From the NCBI RefSeq assembly GCF_001311885.1, contig NZ_BBCE01000013.1, positions 29,815 to 93,814 on the forward strand: a DNA stretch of 64,000 nt, read 5' to 3'. Of this stretch, positions 1-9,607 are shown in pieces. Made by a program: the position numbers and the translations under genes. This stretch comes from Syntrophomonas palmitatica JCM 14374 (lineage in GTDB: Bacteria; Bacillota; Syntrophomonadia; Syntrophomonadales; Syntrophomonadaceae). Each line of letters opens with the position of its first letter. Within the stretch, counting starts at the first letter, position 1. A model generated the notes under the pieces. That model was not told where the DNA came from. It searched no databases and was given only the letters and a program-made list of their open reading frames with translations.

Positions 1-46
1 GCAAGACCTCGTTCCATACTGCGGAAAAATCAAATTCACCTGACAT
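1..46 (-). CDS. dnaA: DnaA replication initiator, N-terminal fragment cut by window edge
   Basis: The complement reads ATG at 46 and encodes MSGEFDFSAVWNEVL before the window ends. It is preceded by a strong GGGGGGA ribosome binding site. The short acidic/aromatic start fits the DnaA N-terminal domain. Divergent placement opposite rpmH, with DnaA boxes between them, is the standard origin layout of Gram-positive bacteria. Only 15 residues are visible, so the call rests mainly on context. Confidence 0.8.
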   Translation of the reverse strand, partial: MSGEFDFSAVWNEVL

Positions 47-67
47 GGGAAATCCCCCTGTTGATTA

Positions 68-109
68 TGTGGAATAATTACTGTGGATATGTTGACTTCC
101 TGTGGACAA
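68..109. promoter_or_regulatory. DnaA-box cluster, part of oriC or dnaA autoregulatory region
   Basis: Three near-matches to the inverted DnaA box TGTGGATAA lie in 42 bp: TGTGGAATA at 68-76, TGTGGATAT at 82-90 and TGTGGACAA at 101-109. They sit between divergent dnaA and rpmH. They may form part of the origin or repress dnaA. Each has at least one mismatch to the consensus, and no obvious AT-rich unwinding element was delimited. Confidence 0.65.
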
Positions 110-212
110 AATTCGCCATATTCAGCGCGATAGCCGGGCAGACAACATAAAAACACAGTATAATAATAGCAGATAGAAAAGATTTTTAGAAGCATTTAGA
201 AAGCCAGCAATC

Positions 213-242
213 TTGACATTAAGGGACTTAAATAAATATAAT
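213..242 (+). promoter_or_regulatory. Strong sigma-A promoter of rpmH
   Basis: A perfect TTGACA (213-218) and a perfect TATAAT (237-242) are separated by 18 bp. They lie 39 bp upstream of the rpmH start. This is the best housekeeping promoter in the window and would drive rpmH-rnpA-yidD-yidC-jag. Confidence 0.85.
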
Positions 243-280
243 GATAAAGTGCTGGAAAATTCAAGGGAGGAGCTTATATA

Positions 281-415
281 ATGAAACGCACTTACCAACC
301 TAAAAACAGGCAGAGAAAGAAAGTCCACGGCTTCAGGCAGAGAATGTCAACGCCCGGAGGCAGAAAAGTACTGGCCAGTCGCAGGAGAAAAGGCAGGAAG
401 GCATTATCAGCATAG
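281..415 (+). CDS. rpmH: Ribosomal protein L34
   Basis: This is a 44-residue, strongly basic protein, [18 protein letters not shown]..., with the family-typical start and the [15 protein letters not shown] tail. It is a component of the large ribosomal subunit. The start has a good AGGGAGG ribosome binding site at about 264-270. L34 next to rnpA, opposite dnaA, is an almost universal bacterial arrangement. The length matches the family exactly (44-47 aa). Confidence 0.98.
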   Translation: MKRTYQPKNRQRKKVHGFRQRMSTPGGRKVLASRRRKGRKALSA

Positions 416-459
416 GTCGTAAAAACGGCCTTTTGTTTTCTAGATGAAAGAGCAGGCAG

Positions 460-795
460 ATGCTGAAAAACATTAATCGCCTGCGGGATAACCGCAGCTT
501 TAACCGGGCATATAAAAACGGGCGCCGCATCAATGGCAGGTATGTATTGCTATTCGTAACCGCAAACGAAACGGCGCATAATCGTTTTGGCATTGTGACC
601 AGTAAGAAAACCGGTAAAGCTGTAGCACGAAACCTTTATAAAAGACGGCTGCGAGCCATCCTGGAGAAAGAAATGGACAGGTTATCAGGCAGCCATGATG
701 TAGTGGTTGTAGCCAGGCACAATATCGGTGAAGCCAGTTTTGAGGCATTGCAAAAGGACATGTTGATTGTCTTGAGAAAGGCCGGTTTATGTTAG
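460..795 (+). CDS. rnpA: Ribonuclease P protein component
   Basis: This 111-residue basic protein is the protein cofactor of RNase P, which matures the 5' ends of tRNAs. It carries the family signature around [10 protein letters not shown] (residues about 65-74), the RNR-type motif that contacts the catalytic RNA, and the N-terminal [14 protein letters not shown] segment. The ATG at 460 follows an AAGAG-rich purine tract. The 3' end overlaps yidD by 7 nt, suggesting translational coupling. Confidence 0.97.
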   Translation: MLKNINRLRDNRSFNRAYKNGRRINGRYVLLFVTANETAHNRFGIVTSKKTGKAVARNLYKRRLRAILEKEMDRLSGSHDVVVVARHNIGEASFEALQKDMLIVLRKAGLC

Positions 796-998
796 GCAAG
801 ATTGCGGTTTTCCTCATAAAAGTGTACCAGAAGGCAAGCTTTTTCAAAGCTCCTTCATGCAGGTTTTATCCATCCTGTTCCAGTTACAGTATAGAGGCCA
901 TTGAAAAATATGGGGTACTAAAAGGGGGATGGTTGGCCGCAAAAAGAATAAGTCGGTGTCATCCTTTCCATGCGGGAGGCTTTGATCCCGTCCCCTGA
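789..998 (+). CDS. yidD: Membrane protein insertion efficiency factor YidD
   Basis: A 69-residue protein with the conserved YidD cysteine pattern: [11 protein letters not shown] near residues 24-34, then [17 protein letters not shown] at the C-terminus. YidD helps the YidC insertase place membrane proteins. It starts inside the end of rnpA and is followed directly by yidC, the standard order. Length and motifs are complete. Confidence 0.96.
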   Translation: MLGKIAVFLIKVYQKASFFKAPSCRFYPSCSSYSIEAIEKYGVLKGGWLAAKRISRCHPFHAGGFDPVP

Positions 999-1044
999 TA
1001 AAAGTATGGGGCCGGGAGTTTTGGCGTTCATAGATTTCGAGGAG

Positions 1045-1872
1045 GTGAAACCTGCCCTAATATTATGGCAGGGTCTGGGCAATATGTGGCATGCATTTGT
1101 ACAATGGTTTGCGAACGTAATCCAGTTTTTCTACGGCATTACGGTTCATATGGGGATAGCCAACTATGGCGTGGCTATTATTTTGATAACCATAGTAATC
1201 AAACTGGCGTTGTTCCCCTTAACCCAAAAACAACTAAAATCTATGCGGACTATGCAGGAAATGCAGCCGCGCATGAAATGGATTCAGGAAAAATATAAAG
1301 ACGATCCGCAAACCATGCAGACGGAAATAATGAAAATGTACAAAGAACACGGTGCCAGCCCATTTTCCGGATGTTTGCCGCTGCTGATCCAGATGCCAAT
1401 TTTTATTGCGTTCTATCAAGCCCTCTTACAGATGAGCAAAACCGCGTTTCTGCACGCAGCCGATCCAGGCTTTCTATGGATTGCCAACCTGGGCGTAATC
1501 GTCAGCAAAGACCCGTCTATAACCCGCTTTATCCTGCCCCTGCTGGCAGGCTTTACCACTTATTATCAACAGAAGATCACCATGTTGACACCAAGGATCC
1601 CACCCAGAAGTCGATGTTATACTTTATGCCCCTCATGATGGCCTGGATTGCCTACACGGTTCCAGCCGGGCTGTCAGTCTATTGGGTCATGTTTAACATC
1701 CTGGGGATTTTACAGCAGCTGTATGTGAACTACACCCACGGGAATGTAAAACTGGCGGCTGGAACAGGCGCGGTTATTCAAACCGGTATGGAAGCAAAAC
1801 AGGAAATAGAACCCGAACCGGAAAAAGCCAAAAAACCAGAAAAGCAAACAGAAAAAAAGTCTTCCGCGTTGA
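1045..1872 (+). CDS. yidC: Membrane protein insertase YidC/Oxa1 (frameshifted)
   Basis: This Oxa1/YidC/Alb3-family insertase integrates proteins into the cytoplasmic membrane. Hydrophobic segments include GIANYGVAIILITIVIKLAL and PFSGCLPLLIQMPIFIAFYQ. Reading is continuous to 1584, where ITM should continue as VDTKDPTQKSM in the next frame. Restoring one G (ATG GTT) repairs it. The second frame then has no stop before jag. A tandem TGA-TAA at 1870-1875 lies in another frame, reachable by a 1-nt change in the A7 tract at 1852-1858, and is taken here as the likely end. The start is uncertain: GTG 1045 or ATG 1084 are possible, and neither has an ideally placed ribosome binding site. Confidence 0.88.
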
Positions 1873-1910
1873 TAATACGGCAAGGAGGGACAAAGGAGGA
1901 AAGAGTAGTA

Positions 1911-2539
1911 ATGGAGGTCCAGTCAATCGAAAAAAAAGGAAGAACCGTTGATGAGGCCATTAAAGCGGCCCTGGATGAACTTGGCTGCGATATCGATGAT
2001 GTAACTATCGAGATTTTGGAAGAACCCAGCAAAGGCCTGCTGGGCCTGGTAGCAAAAAGCCGGCAGTGGTGAAGCTCAGCCTGAGAGAGAAACCAGAAGA
2101 TGAAGCCCGCCGAACCCTGGAAGAATTATTAACCCATATGAAAATCGACTACCAGATAAACAGGGTTGAATGGGATAATGGCAGAGTACGCATCAATCTC
2201 ACCGGCAAGGATATGGGACTGCTGATCGGCAGAAAAGGCGAAACTTTAAATTCGGTGCAGTTTATACTGAGCTTGATGCTCAACCGCGGCCGCGAGGAGA
2301 AAATCCATGTGACCCTGGATGTCGAGGACTACCGCAAGAAGAAGGAAGAATCCCTGGAGGCCCTGGCCATAAGGTTGTCGGATAAGGTGAAGAAAACCAG
2401 GAAAAACGTGGTCATGCGCCCCATGAATTCTCAAGAGCGCCGTATAGTACACACGGTTCTGCAGGGCGACCCGAGCATTACCACCTATTCTTTGGGTGAC
2501 GAACCCAATCGCAAAGTGGTTATTTCCTTGAAAAAATAA
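1911..2539 (+). CDS. jag: RNA-binding protein Jag/KhpB (frameshifted)
   Basis: The ATG at 1911 follows AAGGAGG (1893-1899). The Jag_N domain (MEVQSIEKKGRTVDEAIKAA...) is followed, after a frame change, by a KH domain (GLLIGRKGETLNSVQFI) and a C-terminal R3H domain (residues about 150-209). Jag/KhpB is an RNA-binding partner of KhpA linked to cell-envelope control in Firmicutes. The frame breaks at 2052: restoring one G (GTA GGC AAA AAG CCG) gives a continuous 209-residue protein of normal length. A terminator follows at 2559-2591. Confidence 0.92.
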
Positions 2540-2558
2540 CCGTACAAACATAACCTTG

Positions 2559-2591
2559 AAAAAAAAGCACCGGCGGTGACCGGTGCTTTTA
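2559..2591 (+). terminator. Rho-independent terminator after jag
   Basis: The inverted repeat AGCACCGG / CCGGTGCT has a 6-nt loop, is preceded by A8 and followed by TTTT. It ends the rpmH-jag transcript. Confidence 0.85.
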
Positions 2592-2670
2592 TATGGCTCC
2601 ATTGTTTATATTTTTATGCTTCTGGTAAGATAACTAATGAGAAAAAAACTAAAGCCCAGGAGGGAAAGTT

Positions 2671-4049
2671 ATGCTGGTCGATGATATTGCCGCCCTGTCT
2701 ACTCCGCCCGGGGAGGGAGGCATAGCCATAGTGCGCTTAAGCGGTCCGGGTGTGATCGAAAAAGTACAGCGCTTTTTCAAACCGCGCCGGGCCGGGTATG
2801 AAATAAGTCAAAGGCCGGCCTATTCACTGACTCTGGGATGGATAACAGATGAAGCGGGAGAAATAATCGACGAGGTTTTGCTGGGGCTTATGAAGGCTCC
2901 CCACAGCTATACCGGGGAAGATGTGGTGGAGATAAACTGCCATGGCGGTTTTGTCCCGGCACGCCGGTGTTTACAGAGGCTTTGGCTGAAGATATTCGCC
3001 CCGCCGGGCCGGGAGAATTCACCCGCCTGGCTTTTTTAAATGGCCGCCTGGACTTAAGTCAGGCCGAAGCCGTCATTGACGTCATTCGCTCCAAGAGTGA
3101 CAAGGGCATGCGCCTGGCTTTGCGGCAGCTGCAGGGAACTAACGCTCATTATATAGCAGCGCTGGAAGATGGCTTAACCTGGATAAACGCTATGCTGGAA
3201 GCAAGCCTGGATTTTCCTGATGAGGTGGGCGATCCTGATTACGATGAAATCCGGCAGCGCATCGACGCCATGTTGGACCAGCTGGATAAAATGCTGGCAG
3301 CGGCTAAACGGAGTCAGGTATATTATGAAGGGGTATCGGTAGCTATTTGCGGGAAGCCGAATGTGGGCAAGTCAAGCTGGCTGAATATATTGCTGCAGAA
3401 GGAAAAGGCTATCGTTACTGACATACCGGGTACTACCCGGGACGTGATAGAGGATTATCTGAATATACGCGGTATACCGGTTAAGCTGATGGATACCGCT
3501 GGTATCCGCGCCAGCGAGGAACCGGTAGAAAAAATCGGGGTAACCCGTTCCTACCAGGTTATAGAGCAGGCCGACCTGGTCATATTAATGCTGGACGCAG
3601 CTGCCGGGGTCACTCCCGAGGATATGAAAATCTATGAACTCATCGACCGGGACCGGCTCATCGTCCTGGTAAACAAAGAAGATGTGCGGGAAAAAAAGCT
3701 GGATGAAAAGGCCCTGCGGGAACTTTTCCCCGGGGTAAAGATAATTCACGGGTCAGCTTTAGAAATGACCGGGCTTACACAGTTAGAAACTGCTATAGAG
3801 GAAGCGGTGCTCTCAGGGCAGCTGGAAACTGACAACCTGGAACTTATGATAAATGCTCGCCAGCAAAGCCTGCTGGAACGAGCCCATCGTCACCTGCAAG
3901 ACACCCGTGCCGCCCTGGGAAGCGTTCCTTTGGATTGCCTGGGGGTAGATACCATGGCCGCCCTGGAAGCTCTGGGAGAGATAAGCGGAAAGAACCTGAA
4001 AGAAGAAGCCATAGACCGGATTTTTCAGGAATTCTGCATAGGAAAATAA
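2671..4049 (+). CDS. mnmE: tRNA modification GTPase MnmE (frameshifted)
   Basis: MnmE with MnmG installs the carboxymethylaminomethyl group on wobble U34 of tRNAs. The N-terminal tetrahydrofolate-binding domain starts MLVDDIAALSTPPGEGGIAI. The G domain has GKPNVGKSS, DTAGIR and NKED. The protein ends in the invariant CIGK, whose Cys is essential. The frame breaks at 2966-2967 (CGCCGG TGT): restoring one G gives RRVFTEALAEDIRPAGPGEF and a 459-residue protein, the family-typical size. A good GGAGGG site precedes ATG 2671. Confidence 0.95.
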
Positions 4050-4059
4050 AGGGGAATTC

Positions 4060-4200
4060 ACCACAGATGAACACAGATTTTTCACAGATACACACAGATA
4101 CTTAAAAAAACAACGCAGTTTATAGCAGAAACTTAATCAATCCGGTATGTTTGGATTATCTGTGTTCATCAGTGTATCATCTGTGTAAATCTGTGATTAA
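4060..4200. repeat. Inverted cluster of ACACAGAT-type short repeats
   Basis: The mnmE-mnmG spacer holds CACAGAT units in forward orientation at 4062-4099 (four copies). The complementary ATCTGTG units occur at 4158-4196 in inverse orientation. The two arms could pair into a long imperfect hairpin with a loop of about 55 nt. Related units recur at 7841-7860, 14477-14503, 18684-18703 and 35313-35373, so this is a dispersed intergenic family. No coding potential is seen. Confidence 0.7.
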
Positions 4201-4244
4201 TCGTTCATTTAATAATTGTCACCTAATATATTAGGAGGTTGGTT

Positions 4245-6119
4245 ATGATATATCAGGCGGGAAAATATGATGTGGTCGTGGTGGGGGCCGGGCATGCGGG
4301 CTGTGAAGCCGCTTTGGCCGCCGCGCGCATGGGCTGCGCCACCTTACTGATGACCCTTAGCATAGAACATATAGCCCTGATGCCATGCAACCCTTCGATT
4401 GGAGGTCCGGCCAAGGCGCAGGTAGTCAGGGAGATTGATGCCCTGGGCGGGCAAATGGCGATTAATATCGACCGGGCCTATTTACAGATGCGCAACATAA
4501 ATACCGGCAAAGGTCCGGCGGTACAGGCGCTGCGGGCTCAAGCCGATAAACAGGATTACCACCGGGAAATGTTAAAAACCCTGCAGGCAGAACCTAACCT
4601 GGACATAATGATGGGCGAGATACAAGACATCGAAGTTGCCGCAGGCAGGGTATCAGCCATTATTACTAAAACCGGAGCCCGGTTTAGCTGCCGGGCGGTG
4701 GTTCTCACCACGGGCACTTATCTAAGGGGCCGCATTATAATAGGGGATGTAGTCTATAATGCCGGACCGGGTAATCAGCTGCCCCCTATGTTGTTGTCTG
4801 ACAAACTAAGAGATCTGGGTCTTAAACTAGGAAGGTTCAAGACCGGAACCCCCCCGCGTATCAACCGGCGCTCGGTTGATTTTTCCAAGATGGAGGAACA
4901 GCCAGGGGACGAACGGCCGCTGAGGTTCTCTTTTATCAGTCCCCGCATACCCCGGCCTCAGCTTTCCTGCTGGCTGACCCACAGCAACCCGCAAACCCAT
5001 CGCATAGTAATGGATAATATAGACAGGTCGCCGCTTTTTACCGGGGTTATTGAAGGGAGGGGGCCGCGCTATTGTCCCTCCTTTGAGGACAAGGTAGTGC
5101 GTTTTGCCCACAAGGATGCGCACCAATTGTTTATTGAACCGGAAGGACGCTATACCGATGAAATGTATGTTCAGGGCATGAACACCAGCCTGCCTGAGGA
5201 TGTGCAGATCCAGGTGCTGCGCAGTATACCGGGTTTGGAAAATGTGCAGATGATGCGCACCGGCTATGCTATCGAATACGATTACGTAATACCGTCACAA
5301 CTGAAACTAAGCCTGGAAACACGGGCGGTGGAAGGGTTGTTTACCGCCGGGCAGATTAATGGAACTTCAGGGTATGAGGAAGCGGCGGCTCAGGGCCTCA
5401 TAGCCGGAATTAACGCATCATTACGCGTACAGGAAAGAGAACCTTTTATCCTGAAACGCAGCGAAGCCTACATCGGGGTACTGATAGATGATCTGGTTAC
5501 CAAGGATTTAGATGAACCGTACCGGCTGCTGACCTCACGGGCTGAATACCGGCTCTTGCTGCGGCAGGATAATGCTGACCTGCGCTTAACGGAAAAGGGT
5601 TATGAGCTAGGGCTGGCTGATTCCGCCAGGTGGGCGAGTTTTTGCGCAAAGAAAAATATAATTGAAGAAGAACGGCTGCGGCTGCAAAAGACTTATGTAC
5701 AACCTGACAATGCAGGGATAAAAACGCTCCTTCAGCACAGGCAGAGTACGCCTTTGCGGGATAGGGTCTCCAGCTGGGATTTACTGCGCAGACCGGAGAT
5801 AAAGGCCGAAGACTTCGTGGAATTAGGGCTCTTAGGGGAAATGGACCACGATATTCTGGAACAAATAGAAATCCAGGCAAAATACGAAGGCTATATCCGC
5901 AAGCAGGAAGAACAGGTGAAAAGATTTGAGAAAATGGAGAATCGCAAGATACCTGAAGATACTGACTACAGCCAGGTGTATGGTTTATCAAATGAAGCCG
6001 TGGCTAAACTGATGGAGAAAAGACCGGCTTCAATCGGCCAGGCATCGAGGTTGGCCGGAGTAAATCCCGCTGACATAAATATTTTATTAATTTTTCTGGA
6101 GAAAAAAAGAAGGAAATAG
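4245..6119 (+). CDS. mnmG: tRNA uridine-5-carboxymethylaminomethyl synthesis enzyme MnmG
   Basis: This 624-residue FAD enzyme is the partner of MnmE. The N-terminal dinucleotide-binding motif is [19 protein letters not shown]. Family signatures include [17 protein letters not shown] and [16 protein letters not shown]. It reads uninterrupted. ATG 4245 is preferred over the in-frame TTG 4239 because AGGAGG (4233-4238) abuts the TTG but sits 6 nt from the ATG. It lies 9 nt before rsmG and is probably co-transcribed. Confidence 0.97.
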   Translation: MIYQAGKYDVVVVGAGHAGCEAALAAARMGCATLLMTLSIEHIALMPCNPSIGGPAKAQVVREIDALGGQMAINIDRAYLQMRNINTGKGPAVQALRAQADKQDYHREMLKTLQAEPNLDIMMGEIQDIEVAAGRVSAIITKTGARFSCRAVVLTTGTYLRGRIIIGDVVYNAGPGNQLPPMLLSDKLRDLGLKLGRFKTGTPPRINRRSVDFSKMEEQPGDERPLRFSFISPRIPRPQLSCWLTHSNPQTHRIVMDNIDRSPLFTGVIEGRGPRYCPSFEDKVVRFAHKDAHQLFIEPEGRYTDEMYVQGMNTSLPEDVQIQVLRSIPGLENVQMMRTGYAIEYDYVIPSQLKLSLETRAVEGLFTAGQINGTSGYEEAAAQGLIAGINASLRVQEREPFILKRSEAYIGVLIDDLVTKDLDEPYRLLTSRAEYRLLLRQDNADLRLTEKGYELGLADSARWASFCAKKNIIEEERLRLQKTYVQPDNAGIKTLLQHRQSTPLRDRVSSWDLLRRPEIKAEDFVELGLLGEMDHDILEQIEIQAKYEGYIRKQEEQVKRFEKMENRKIPEDTDYSQVYGLSNEAVAKLMEKRPASIGQASRLAGVNPADINILLIFLEKKRRK

Positions 6120-6128
6120 GAATCATAT

Positions 6129-6749
6129 ATGGAATATAATGTAAATATATTCAAGCGGCTGCTGTGGAACGAAAATGAAAAACAAAACCTGATCAGCCGG
6201 AAAAGCTCTTTTGAAGAAATTGACAAACACCTGGAGGACAGCCTGCGGGTTTTGGAGTTCATTGACTTCAATAACAAGAAGGTCGTTGATATCGGCAGCG
6301 GGGCAGGCTTTCCGGGTTTAATTTTAGCTATTTATGAGCCTAATCTGCAAATGACGCTTTTGGAAGCGGATCAAAAGAAGAGCCAATTTCTAAGGCGGGT
6401 CAAGGATGAATTAAGGCTTAACAACGTTGAAGTTGTGAATCGTCGCGTGGAGGAGGCGGGACAAGATCGCGATTTCCGGGAGAACTTTGATTTGTGTACG
6501 GCCAGGGCTGTGGCGGCCATGAATGTTTTGCTTGAATATGGGATGCCGTTTTTAAAAGTGGACGGAAAACTATTGCTGTGGAAGGGACGAAATTATAACG
6601 AGGAAATATGCCAGGCAGGCAACGCCTTGCAGTTACTTGATGCTGAGGTGGAAGAGGTGTTTTATTATACTTTGATGGAGGATCTGGACCGGGTAATAGT
6701 GGCGATAAAAAAAGGGGCGCCAGCCCGGATAAATACCCGCGCCGGGTAG
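6129..6749 (+). CDS. rsmG: 16S rRNA (guanine-527-N7)-methyltransferase RsmG
   Basis: A 206-residue SAM-dependent methyltransferase with the motif I signature VVDIGSGAGFPGLILAI at residues about 54-70. The following LLEADQKKSQFL is the RsmG-typical motif. It modifies G527 in the decoding centre of 16S rRNA. It directly follows mnmG, as in most Firmicutes origin regions. Intact. Confidence 0.96.
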   Translation: MEYNVNIFKRLLWNENEKQNLISRKSSFEEIDKHLEDSLRVLEFIDFNNKKVVDIGSGAGFPGLILAIYEPNLQMTLLEADQKKSQFLRRVKDELRLNNVEVVNRRVEEAGQDRDFRENFDLCTARAVAAMNVLLEYGMPFLKVDGKLLLWKGRNYNEEICQAGNALQLLDAEVEEVFYYTLMEDLDRVIVAIKKGAPARINTRAG

Positions 6750-6788
6750 GTATTCCATCGAAGCGGCCTTTGTGAGAGGGGGACACAA

Positions 6789-7652
6789 ATGGTTGGCATT
6801 AAATTAGATAGATTAATAGGAAGGGAAAAAACCACCGCCGTCTGCAAAATACCGCTTGATCAGATCAGACCCAATCCATTCAATCCACGCCAGGAATACA
6901 CTCAGGAAGAACTGCTGCAATTAGCTCAATCGATAAAAAACCACGGTATTATACAACCGATAATTGTGCGGCCTCACTTGGATGGTTGTTATCAAGTTGT
7001 TTGCGGTGAACGGCGTTTCCGGGCTTGCTGCCTGTTGGGGATGTCTGCCATCCCGGCGGTAGTCCAGGAGATGGAGGATGAAAAGGCTGCCGTTATAGGT
7101 ATAGTTGATAATATGCACCGCCAGAACCTGAATTATTTTGAAGAAGCCCGCGCATATCATATCCTGGCCCACAAAGCCGGTCTGAAGCAGGAGGATATAG
7201 CGCGCAAAACCGGGCGCAGCCAGGCAAATATAGTAAAGAAGCTCAGGCTCCTGCTTATACCCGATAGGGTCAGGGCCATGATTTCCACCGATATAATAGC
7301 CGAACGTCAGGTCCAATCACTTTTGAAGCTTACCTCAGCGGAAGCACAGATGGAGGTTATAAACAGAATTTATGAACAGGAACTCTCCCCCCGGGAGAGC
7401 GAAGCGCTCGTGGAAAAGCTGAGCCAGAACAACCTTCCGCAAGAAAACCGCACCCGTTTCGGAGGCCAGAATGTATCCGTGCTGATTCGGGATACCCGTA
7501 TATTTTTTAATACCATTAAAGAAACCGTAAAAAGGGCCCGGCAAACAGGGGTGGATATAAGCCTGAGTGAACGCGATGGGGAAGAAGAATATGAGATTGT
7601 TATCCGCGTCAATAAGACTGCCCCGAGCCTGCGCATGGCGGCCCCGGGCTAA
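6789..7652 (+). CDS. noc: Nucleoid occlusion protein Noc (ParB family)
   Basis: A 287-residue ParB/Noc paralogue. The N-terminal CTPase fold carries GERRFRA (residues about 75-81). The central helix-turn-helix contains QEDIARKTGRSQANIVKKL. The C-terminal dimerisation region is more diverged than in the ParB encoded at 8651. Noc proteins bind CTP and DNA sites and block division over the nucleoid. Assignment to Noc rather than a second ParB rests on position (rsmG-noc-parA-parB, as in Bacillus). It has a GAGGGGG ribosome binding site. Confidence 0.85.
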   Translation: MVGIKLDRLIGREKTTAVCKIPLDQIRPNPFNPRQEYTQEELLQLAQSIKNHGIIQPIIVRPHLDGCYQVVCGERRFRACCLLGMSAIPAVVQEMEDEKAAVIGIVDNMHRQNLNYFEEARAYHILAHKAGLKQEDIARKTGRSQANIVKKLRLLLIPDRVRAMISTDIIAERQVQSLLKLTSAEAQMEVINRIYEQELSPRESEALVEKLSQNNLPQENRTRFGGQNVSVLIRDTRIFFNTIKETVKRARQTGVDISLSERDGEEEYEIVIRVNKTAPSLRMAAPG

Positions 7653-7679
7653 AATATATTAATCCGACAGAAGCACGTG

Positions 7680-7786
7680 ACTTGACCCAGCCGCAAAACT
7701 TGCGGGCGCTTGATTTGCGCAGCCAAGGGGGAAGCGGAGCAATTTATTGTCAGGTAGAATTTAGCAGGAAGAAGCCTGCTTTTTTC
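7680..7786 (+). terminator. Structured noc-parA spacer ending in a terminator
   Basis: The spacer contains small hairpins (CCGCAA/TTGCGG at about 7691-7705 and GCGC/GCGC at about 7707-7721). It then has a clear intrinsic terminator AGCAGG-AAGAAG-CCTGCT plus T6 at 7763-7786. The terminator ends the noc transcript. The upstream stems could be leader or 3'-UTR structure, and I cannot match them to a known RNA class. Confidence 0.65.
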
Positions 7787-7896
7787 TTGCCCTTATAAAT
7801 GCATATAAGGTATATTTTCATAAAGGACTATAAAAAAATCATCACAGATGAACCTAGATTAAGAATAGGTTTTATTTTTTAAAAGGCGGTTACCAC

Positions 7897-8658
7897 ATGG
7901 GGAAAATCATCGCAATAGCCAATCAAAAGGGAGGAGTGGGCAAGACCACTACGGCTATAAACCTGTCAGCCTGCATTGCCGGAAAGGGTAAACGGGTATT
8001 GCTGCTGGATTGTGATCCGCAGGGGAATGCCAGCAGCGGACTGGGGATTAACCGCCGCAGCCTGCGGTACTGTATGTACAACCTCTTGATAGAGGGGGTT
8101 CAAGCCAGCGAAATCATCCAGAATACCAGGATAAAAGGACTGGATGTACTGCCTTCCACCATCGAACTCGCGGGGGCTGAAGTCGAACTGGCCACTGCCG
8201 AAGGCCGGGATTTTGCCTTGCGCCGGGGTATAGCGGCCGCTGCCAATGAATACGATTATATTTTTATGGACTGCCCGCCTTCACTGGGGCTTTTGACTAT
8301 AAACGCATTAAGTGCCGCCGATTCGGTTTTGATACCCCTGCAATGCGAGTATTACGCCCTCGAGGGACTTAGCCAGCTGACGGATACGATATCGTTGGTG
8401 CGCCGCCGTTTAAATGCGGGACTGACCATAGAGGGCATAGTGTTTACCATGTTTGATGCCCGCACCAACCTGTCGTTGCAGGTTGTAGAGGAGGTTAAAA
8501 AGCACTTTCGCGACCAGGTTTACAGAACGATAATTCCCCGCAATGTAAGGCTTAGTGAAGCCCCCAGCCATGGAAAACCCATAATTAGCTATGACCCTCG
8601 CTCCCGGGGAGCGGAAGTATATAATGAACTGGCAGCAGAGGTGATAAAACGTGCCTAA
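7897..8658 (+). CDS. parA: Chromosome partitioning ATPase ParA/Soj
   Basis: A 253-residue Walker-type ATPase with the deviant Walker A KGGVGKTTTAINLSA at residues 11-25 and Walker B-type DYIFMDCPPSLG. ParA/Soj binds nucleoid DNA and, with ParB-parS, segregates origins and regulates DnaA. ATG 7897 follows AAAAGGCGG. The 3' end overlaps the parB GTG start by 8 nt. Full length. Confidence 0.97.
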   Translation: MGKIIAIANQKGGVGKTTTAINLSACIAGKGKRVLLLDCDPQGNASSGLGINRRSLRYCMYNLLIEGVQASEIIQNTRIKGLDVLPSTIELAGAEVELATAEGRDFALRRGIAAAANEYDYIFMDCPPSLGLLTINALSAADSVLIPLQCEYYALEGLSQLTDTISLVRRRLNAGLTIEGIVFTMFDARTNLSLQVVEEVKKHFRDQVYRTIIPRNVRLSEAPSHGKPIISYDPRSRGAEVYNELAAEVIKRA

Positions 8659-9533
8659 ACAGGAAAAGGGCCTGGGCCGAGGCCTCGACGCCTGTTTGCC
8701 GATTCGGCCCAGGGTGAAGGCGAGGTAACCGAGCTTAATATTAATACGATTACCGCGCGGCTGATCAGCCCCGGCAGAAATTTGACCAGGAGTCGATCAA
8801 GGAACTGGCTCAGTCCATTAAACAACATGGTATTTTACAACCCCTGCTGGTTCGGCCATGTAAAAACGGATATGAGATAGTGGCGGGCGAAAGGCGGTAT
8901 CGTGCGGCCTTATTAGCGGGCCTGGAGACGGTGCCGGTAATCGTGCGTGATATGGATGACATAGAAGTTGCTGAGATTTCATTAATTGAGAATCTACAGC
9001 GGGAGGACTTGAGTACGGTAGAGGAAGCCAGGGCCTACCGGCAGATGATAGATACATTCGGATATACGCAAGAGCTTCTGGCGCAGAAAATAGGCAAAAG
9101 CAGGGCTCATATCACTAACACCATGCGTTTATTAAATCTGCCGGATAAAGTCTTAAAGGTATTGGAGGAAGGCAGGATCAGTTCGGGACACGCCCGGGCT
9201 ATGTTGAGCCTGGATAGCCATGAGAAACAGATGATAATTACTGCGGAGATATTGGAGAAAGGCCTGTCAGTACGCGAAGTAGAAGAAAGAGTGCGACAGG
9301 GCAGCATAAAACGAAAGCCGGTTAAAACCGTGGAAGCAATAGACATGTCAGAGTTTATTAAAGCCGAAAAAAATCCGGTTCACAACCCCGAGATTACTGA
9401 ATTGCAAGAGAAAATGCAGGAACGACTGGGAACCAAGGTTGAAATCAAAGGCAGCAACAGGGGAGGACGCATCACCATTACATACTTCAGCGAAGAGGAC
9501 CTGGAAAGGATAGTAGAATTGATGGGAATGTAG
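8651..9533 (+). CDS. parB: Chromosome partitioning protein ParB/Spo0J (twice frameshifted)
   Basis: The GTG at 8651 begins MPKQEKGLGRGLDA, the canonical ParB start. Two breaks follow. At 8691-8692 a missing C (GCC CTG TTT) restores LFADSAQGEGEVTELNINTI. At 8759-8760 a missing G (GCG CGG GCT GAT) restores RADQPRQKFDQESIKELAQ. The rest is uninterrupted and carries the CTP-binding GERRYRAA motif, ENLQRE, and the helix-turn-helix QKIGKSRAHITNTMRLL. The corrected product is 294 residues, a normal Spo0J size. Its cognate parS lies 35 nt past the stop. Confidence 0.94.
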
Positions 9534-9546
9534 AGGGGGATACCAA

Positions 9547-9607
9547 CAAACTGACTGGCGGGTCAAATGTTTCACGTGAAACATGTTCCGACCCGCCAGT
9601 CAGTTTG
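9547..9607. repeat. Perfect 18-bp inverted repeat enclosing parS
   Basis: Arms at 9547-9564 and 9590-9607 are perfectly complementary (CAAACTGACTGGCGGGTC and its reverse complement). They flank a 25-bp centre that contains the 16-bp parS palindrome. There is no T-tract after the right arm, so it is not a classic terminator, though it could stop parAB transcription or extrude as a cruciform. Confidence 0.9.
9568..9583. promoter_or_regulatory. parS: parS centromere site
   Basis: TGTTTCACGTGAAACA is an exact match to the bacterial chromosomal parS consensus bound by ParB/Spo0J. It lies 35 bp downstream of parB, as expected for an origin-proximal ParABS locus. Confidence 0.96.

Noticed and set aside
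8651..9533. parB as a true pseudogene
   Set aside because: Both breaks are single G/C losses in short runs, as in many other genes here, and the rest of the gene is well preserved next to an intact parS.
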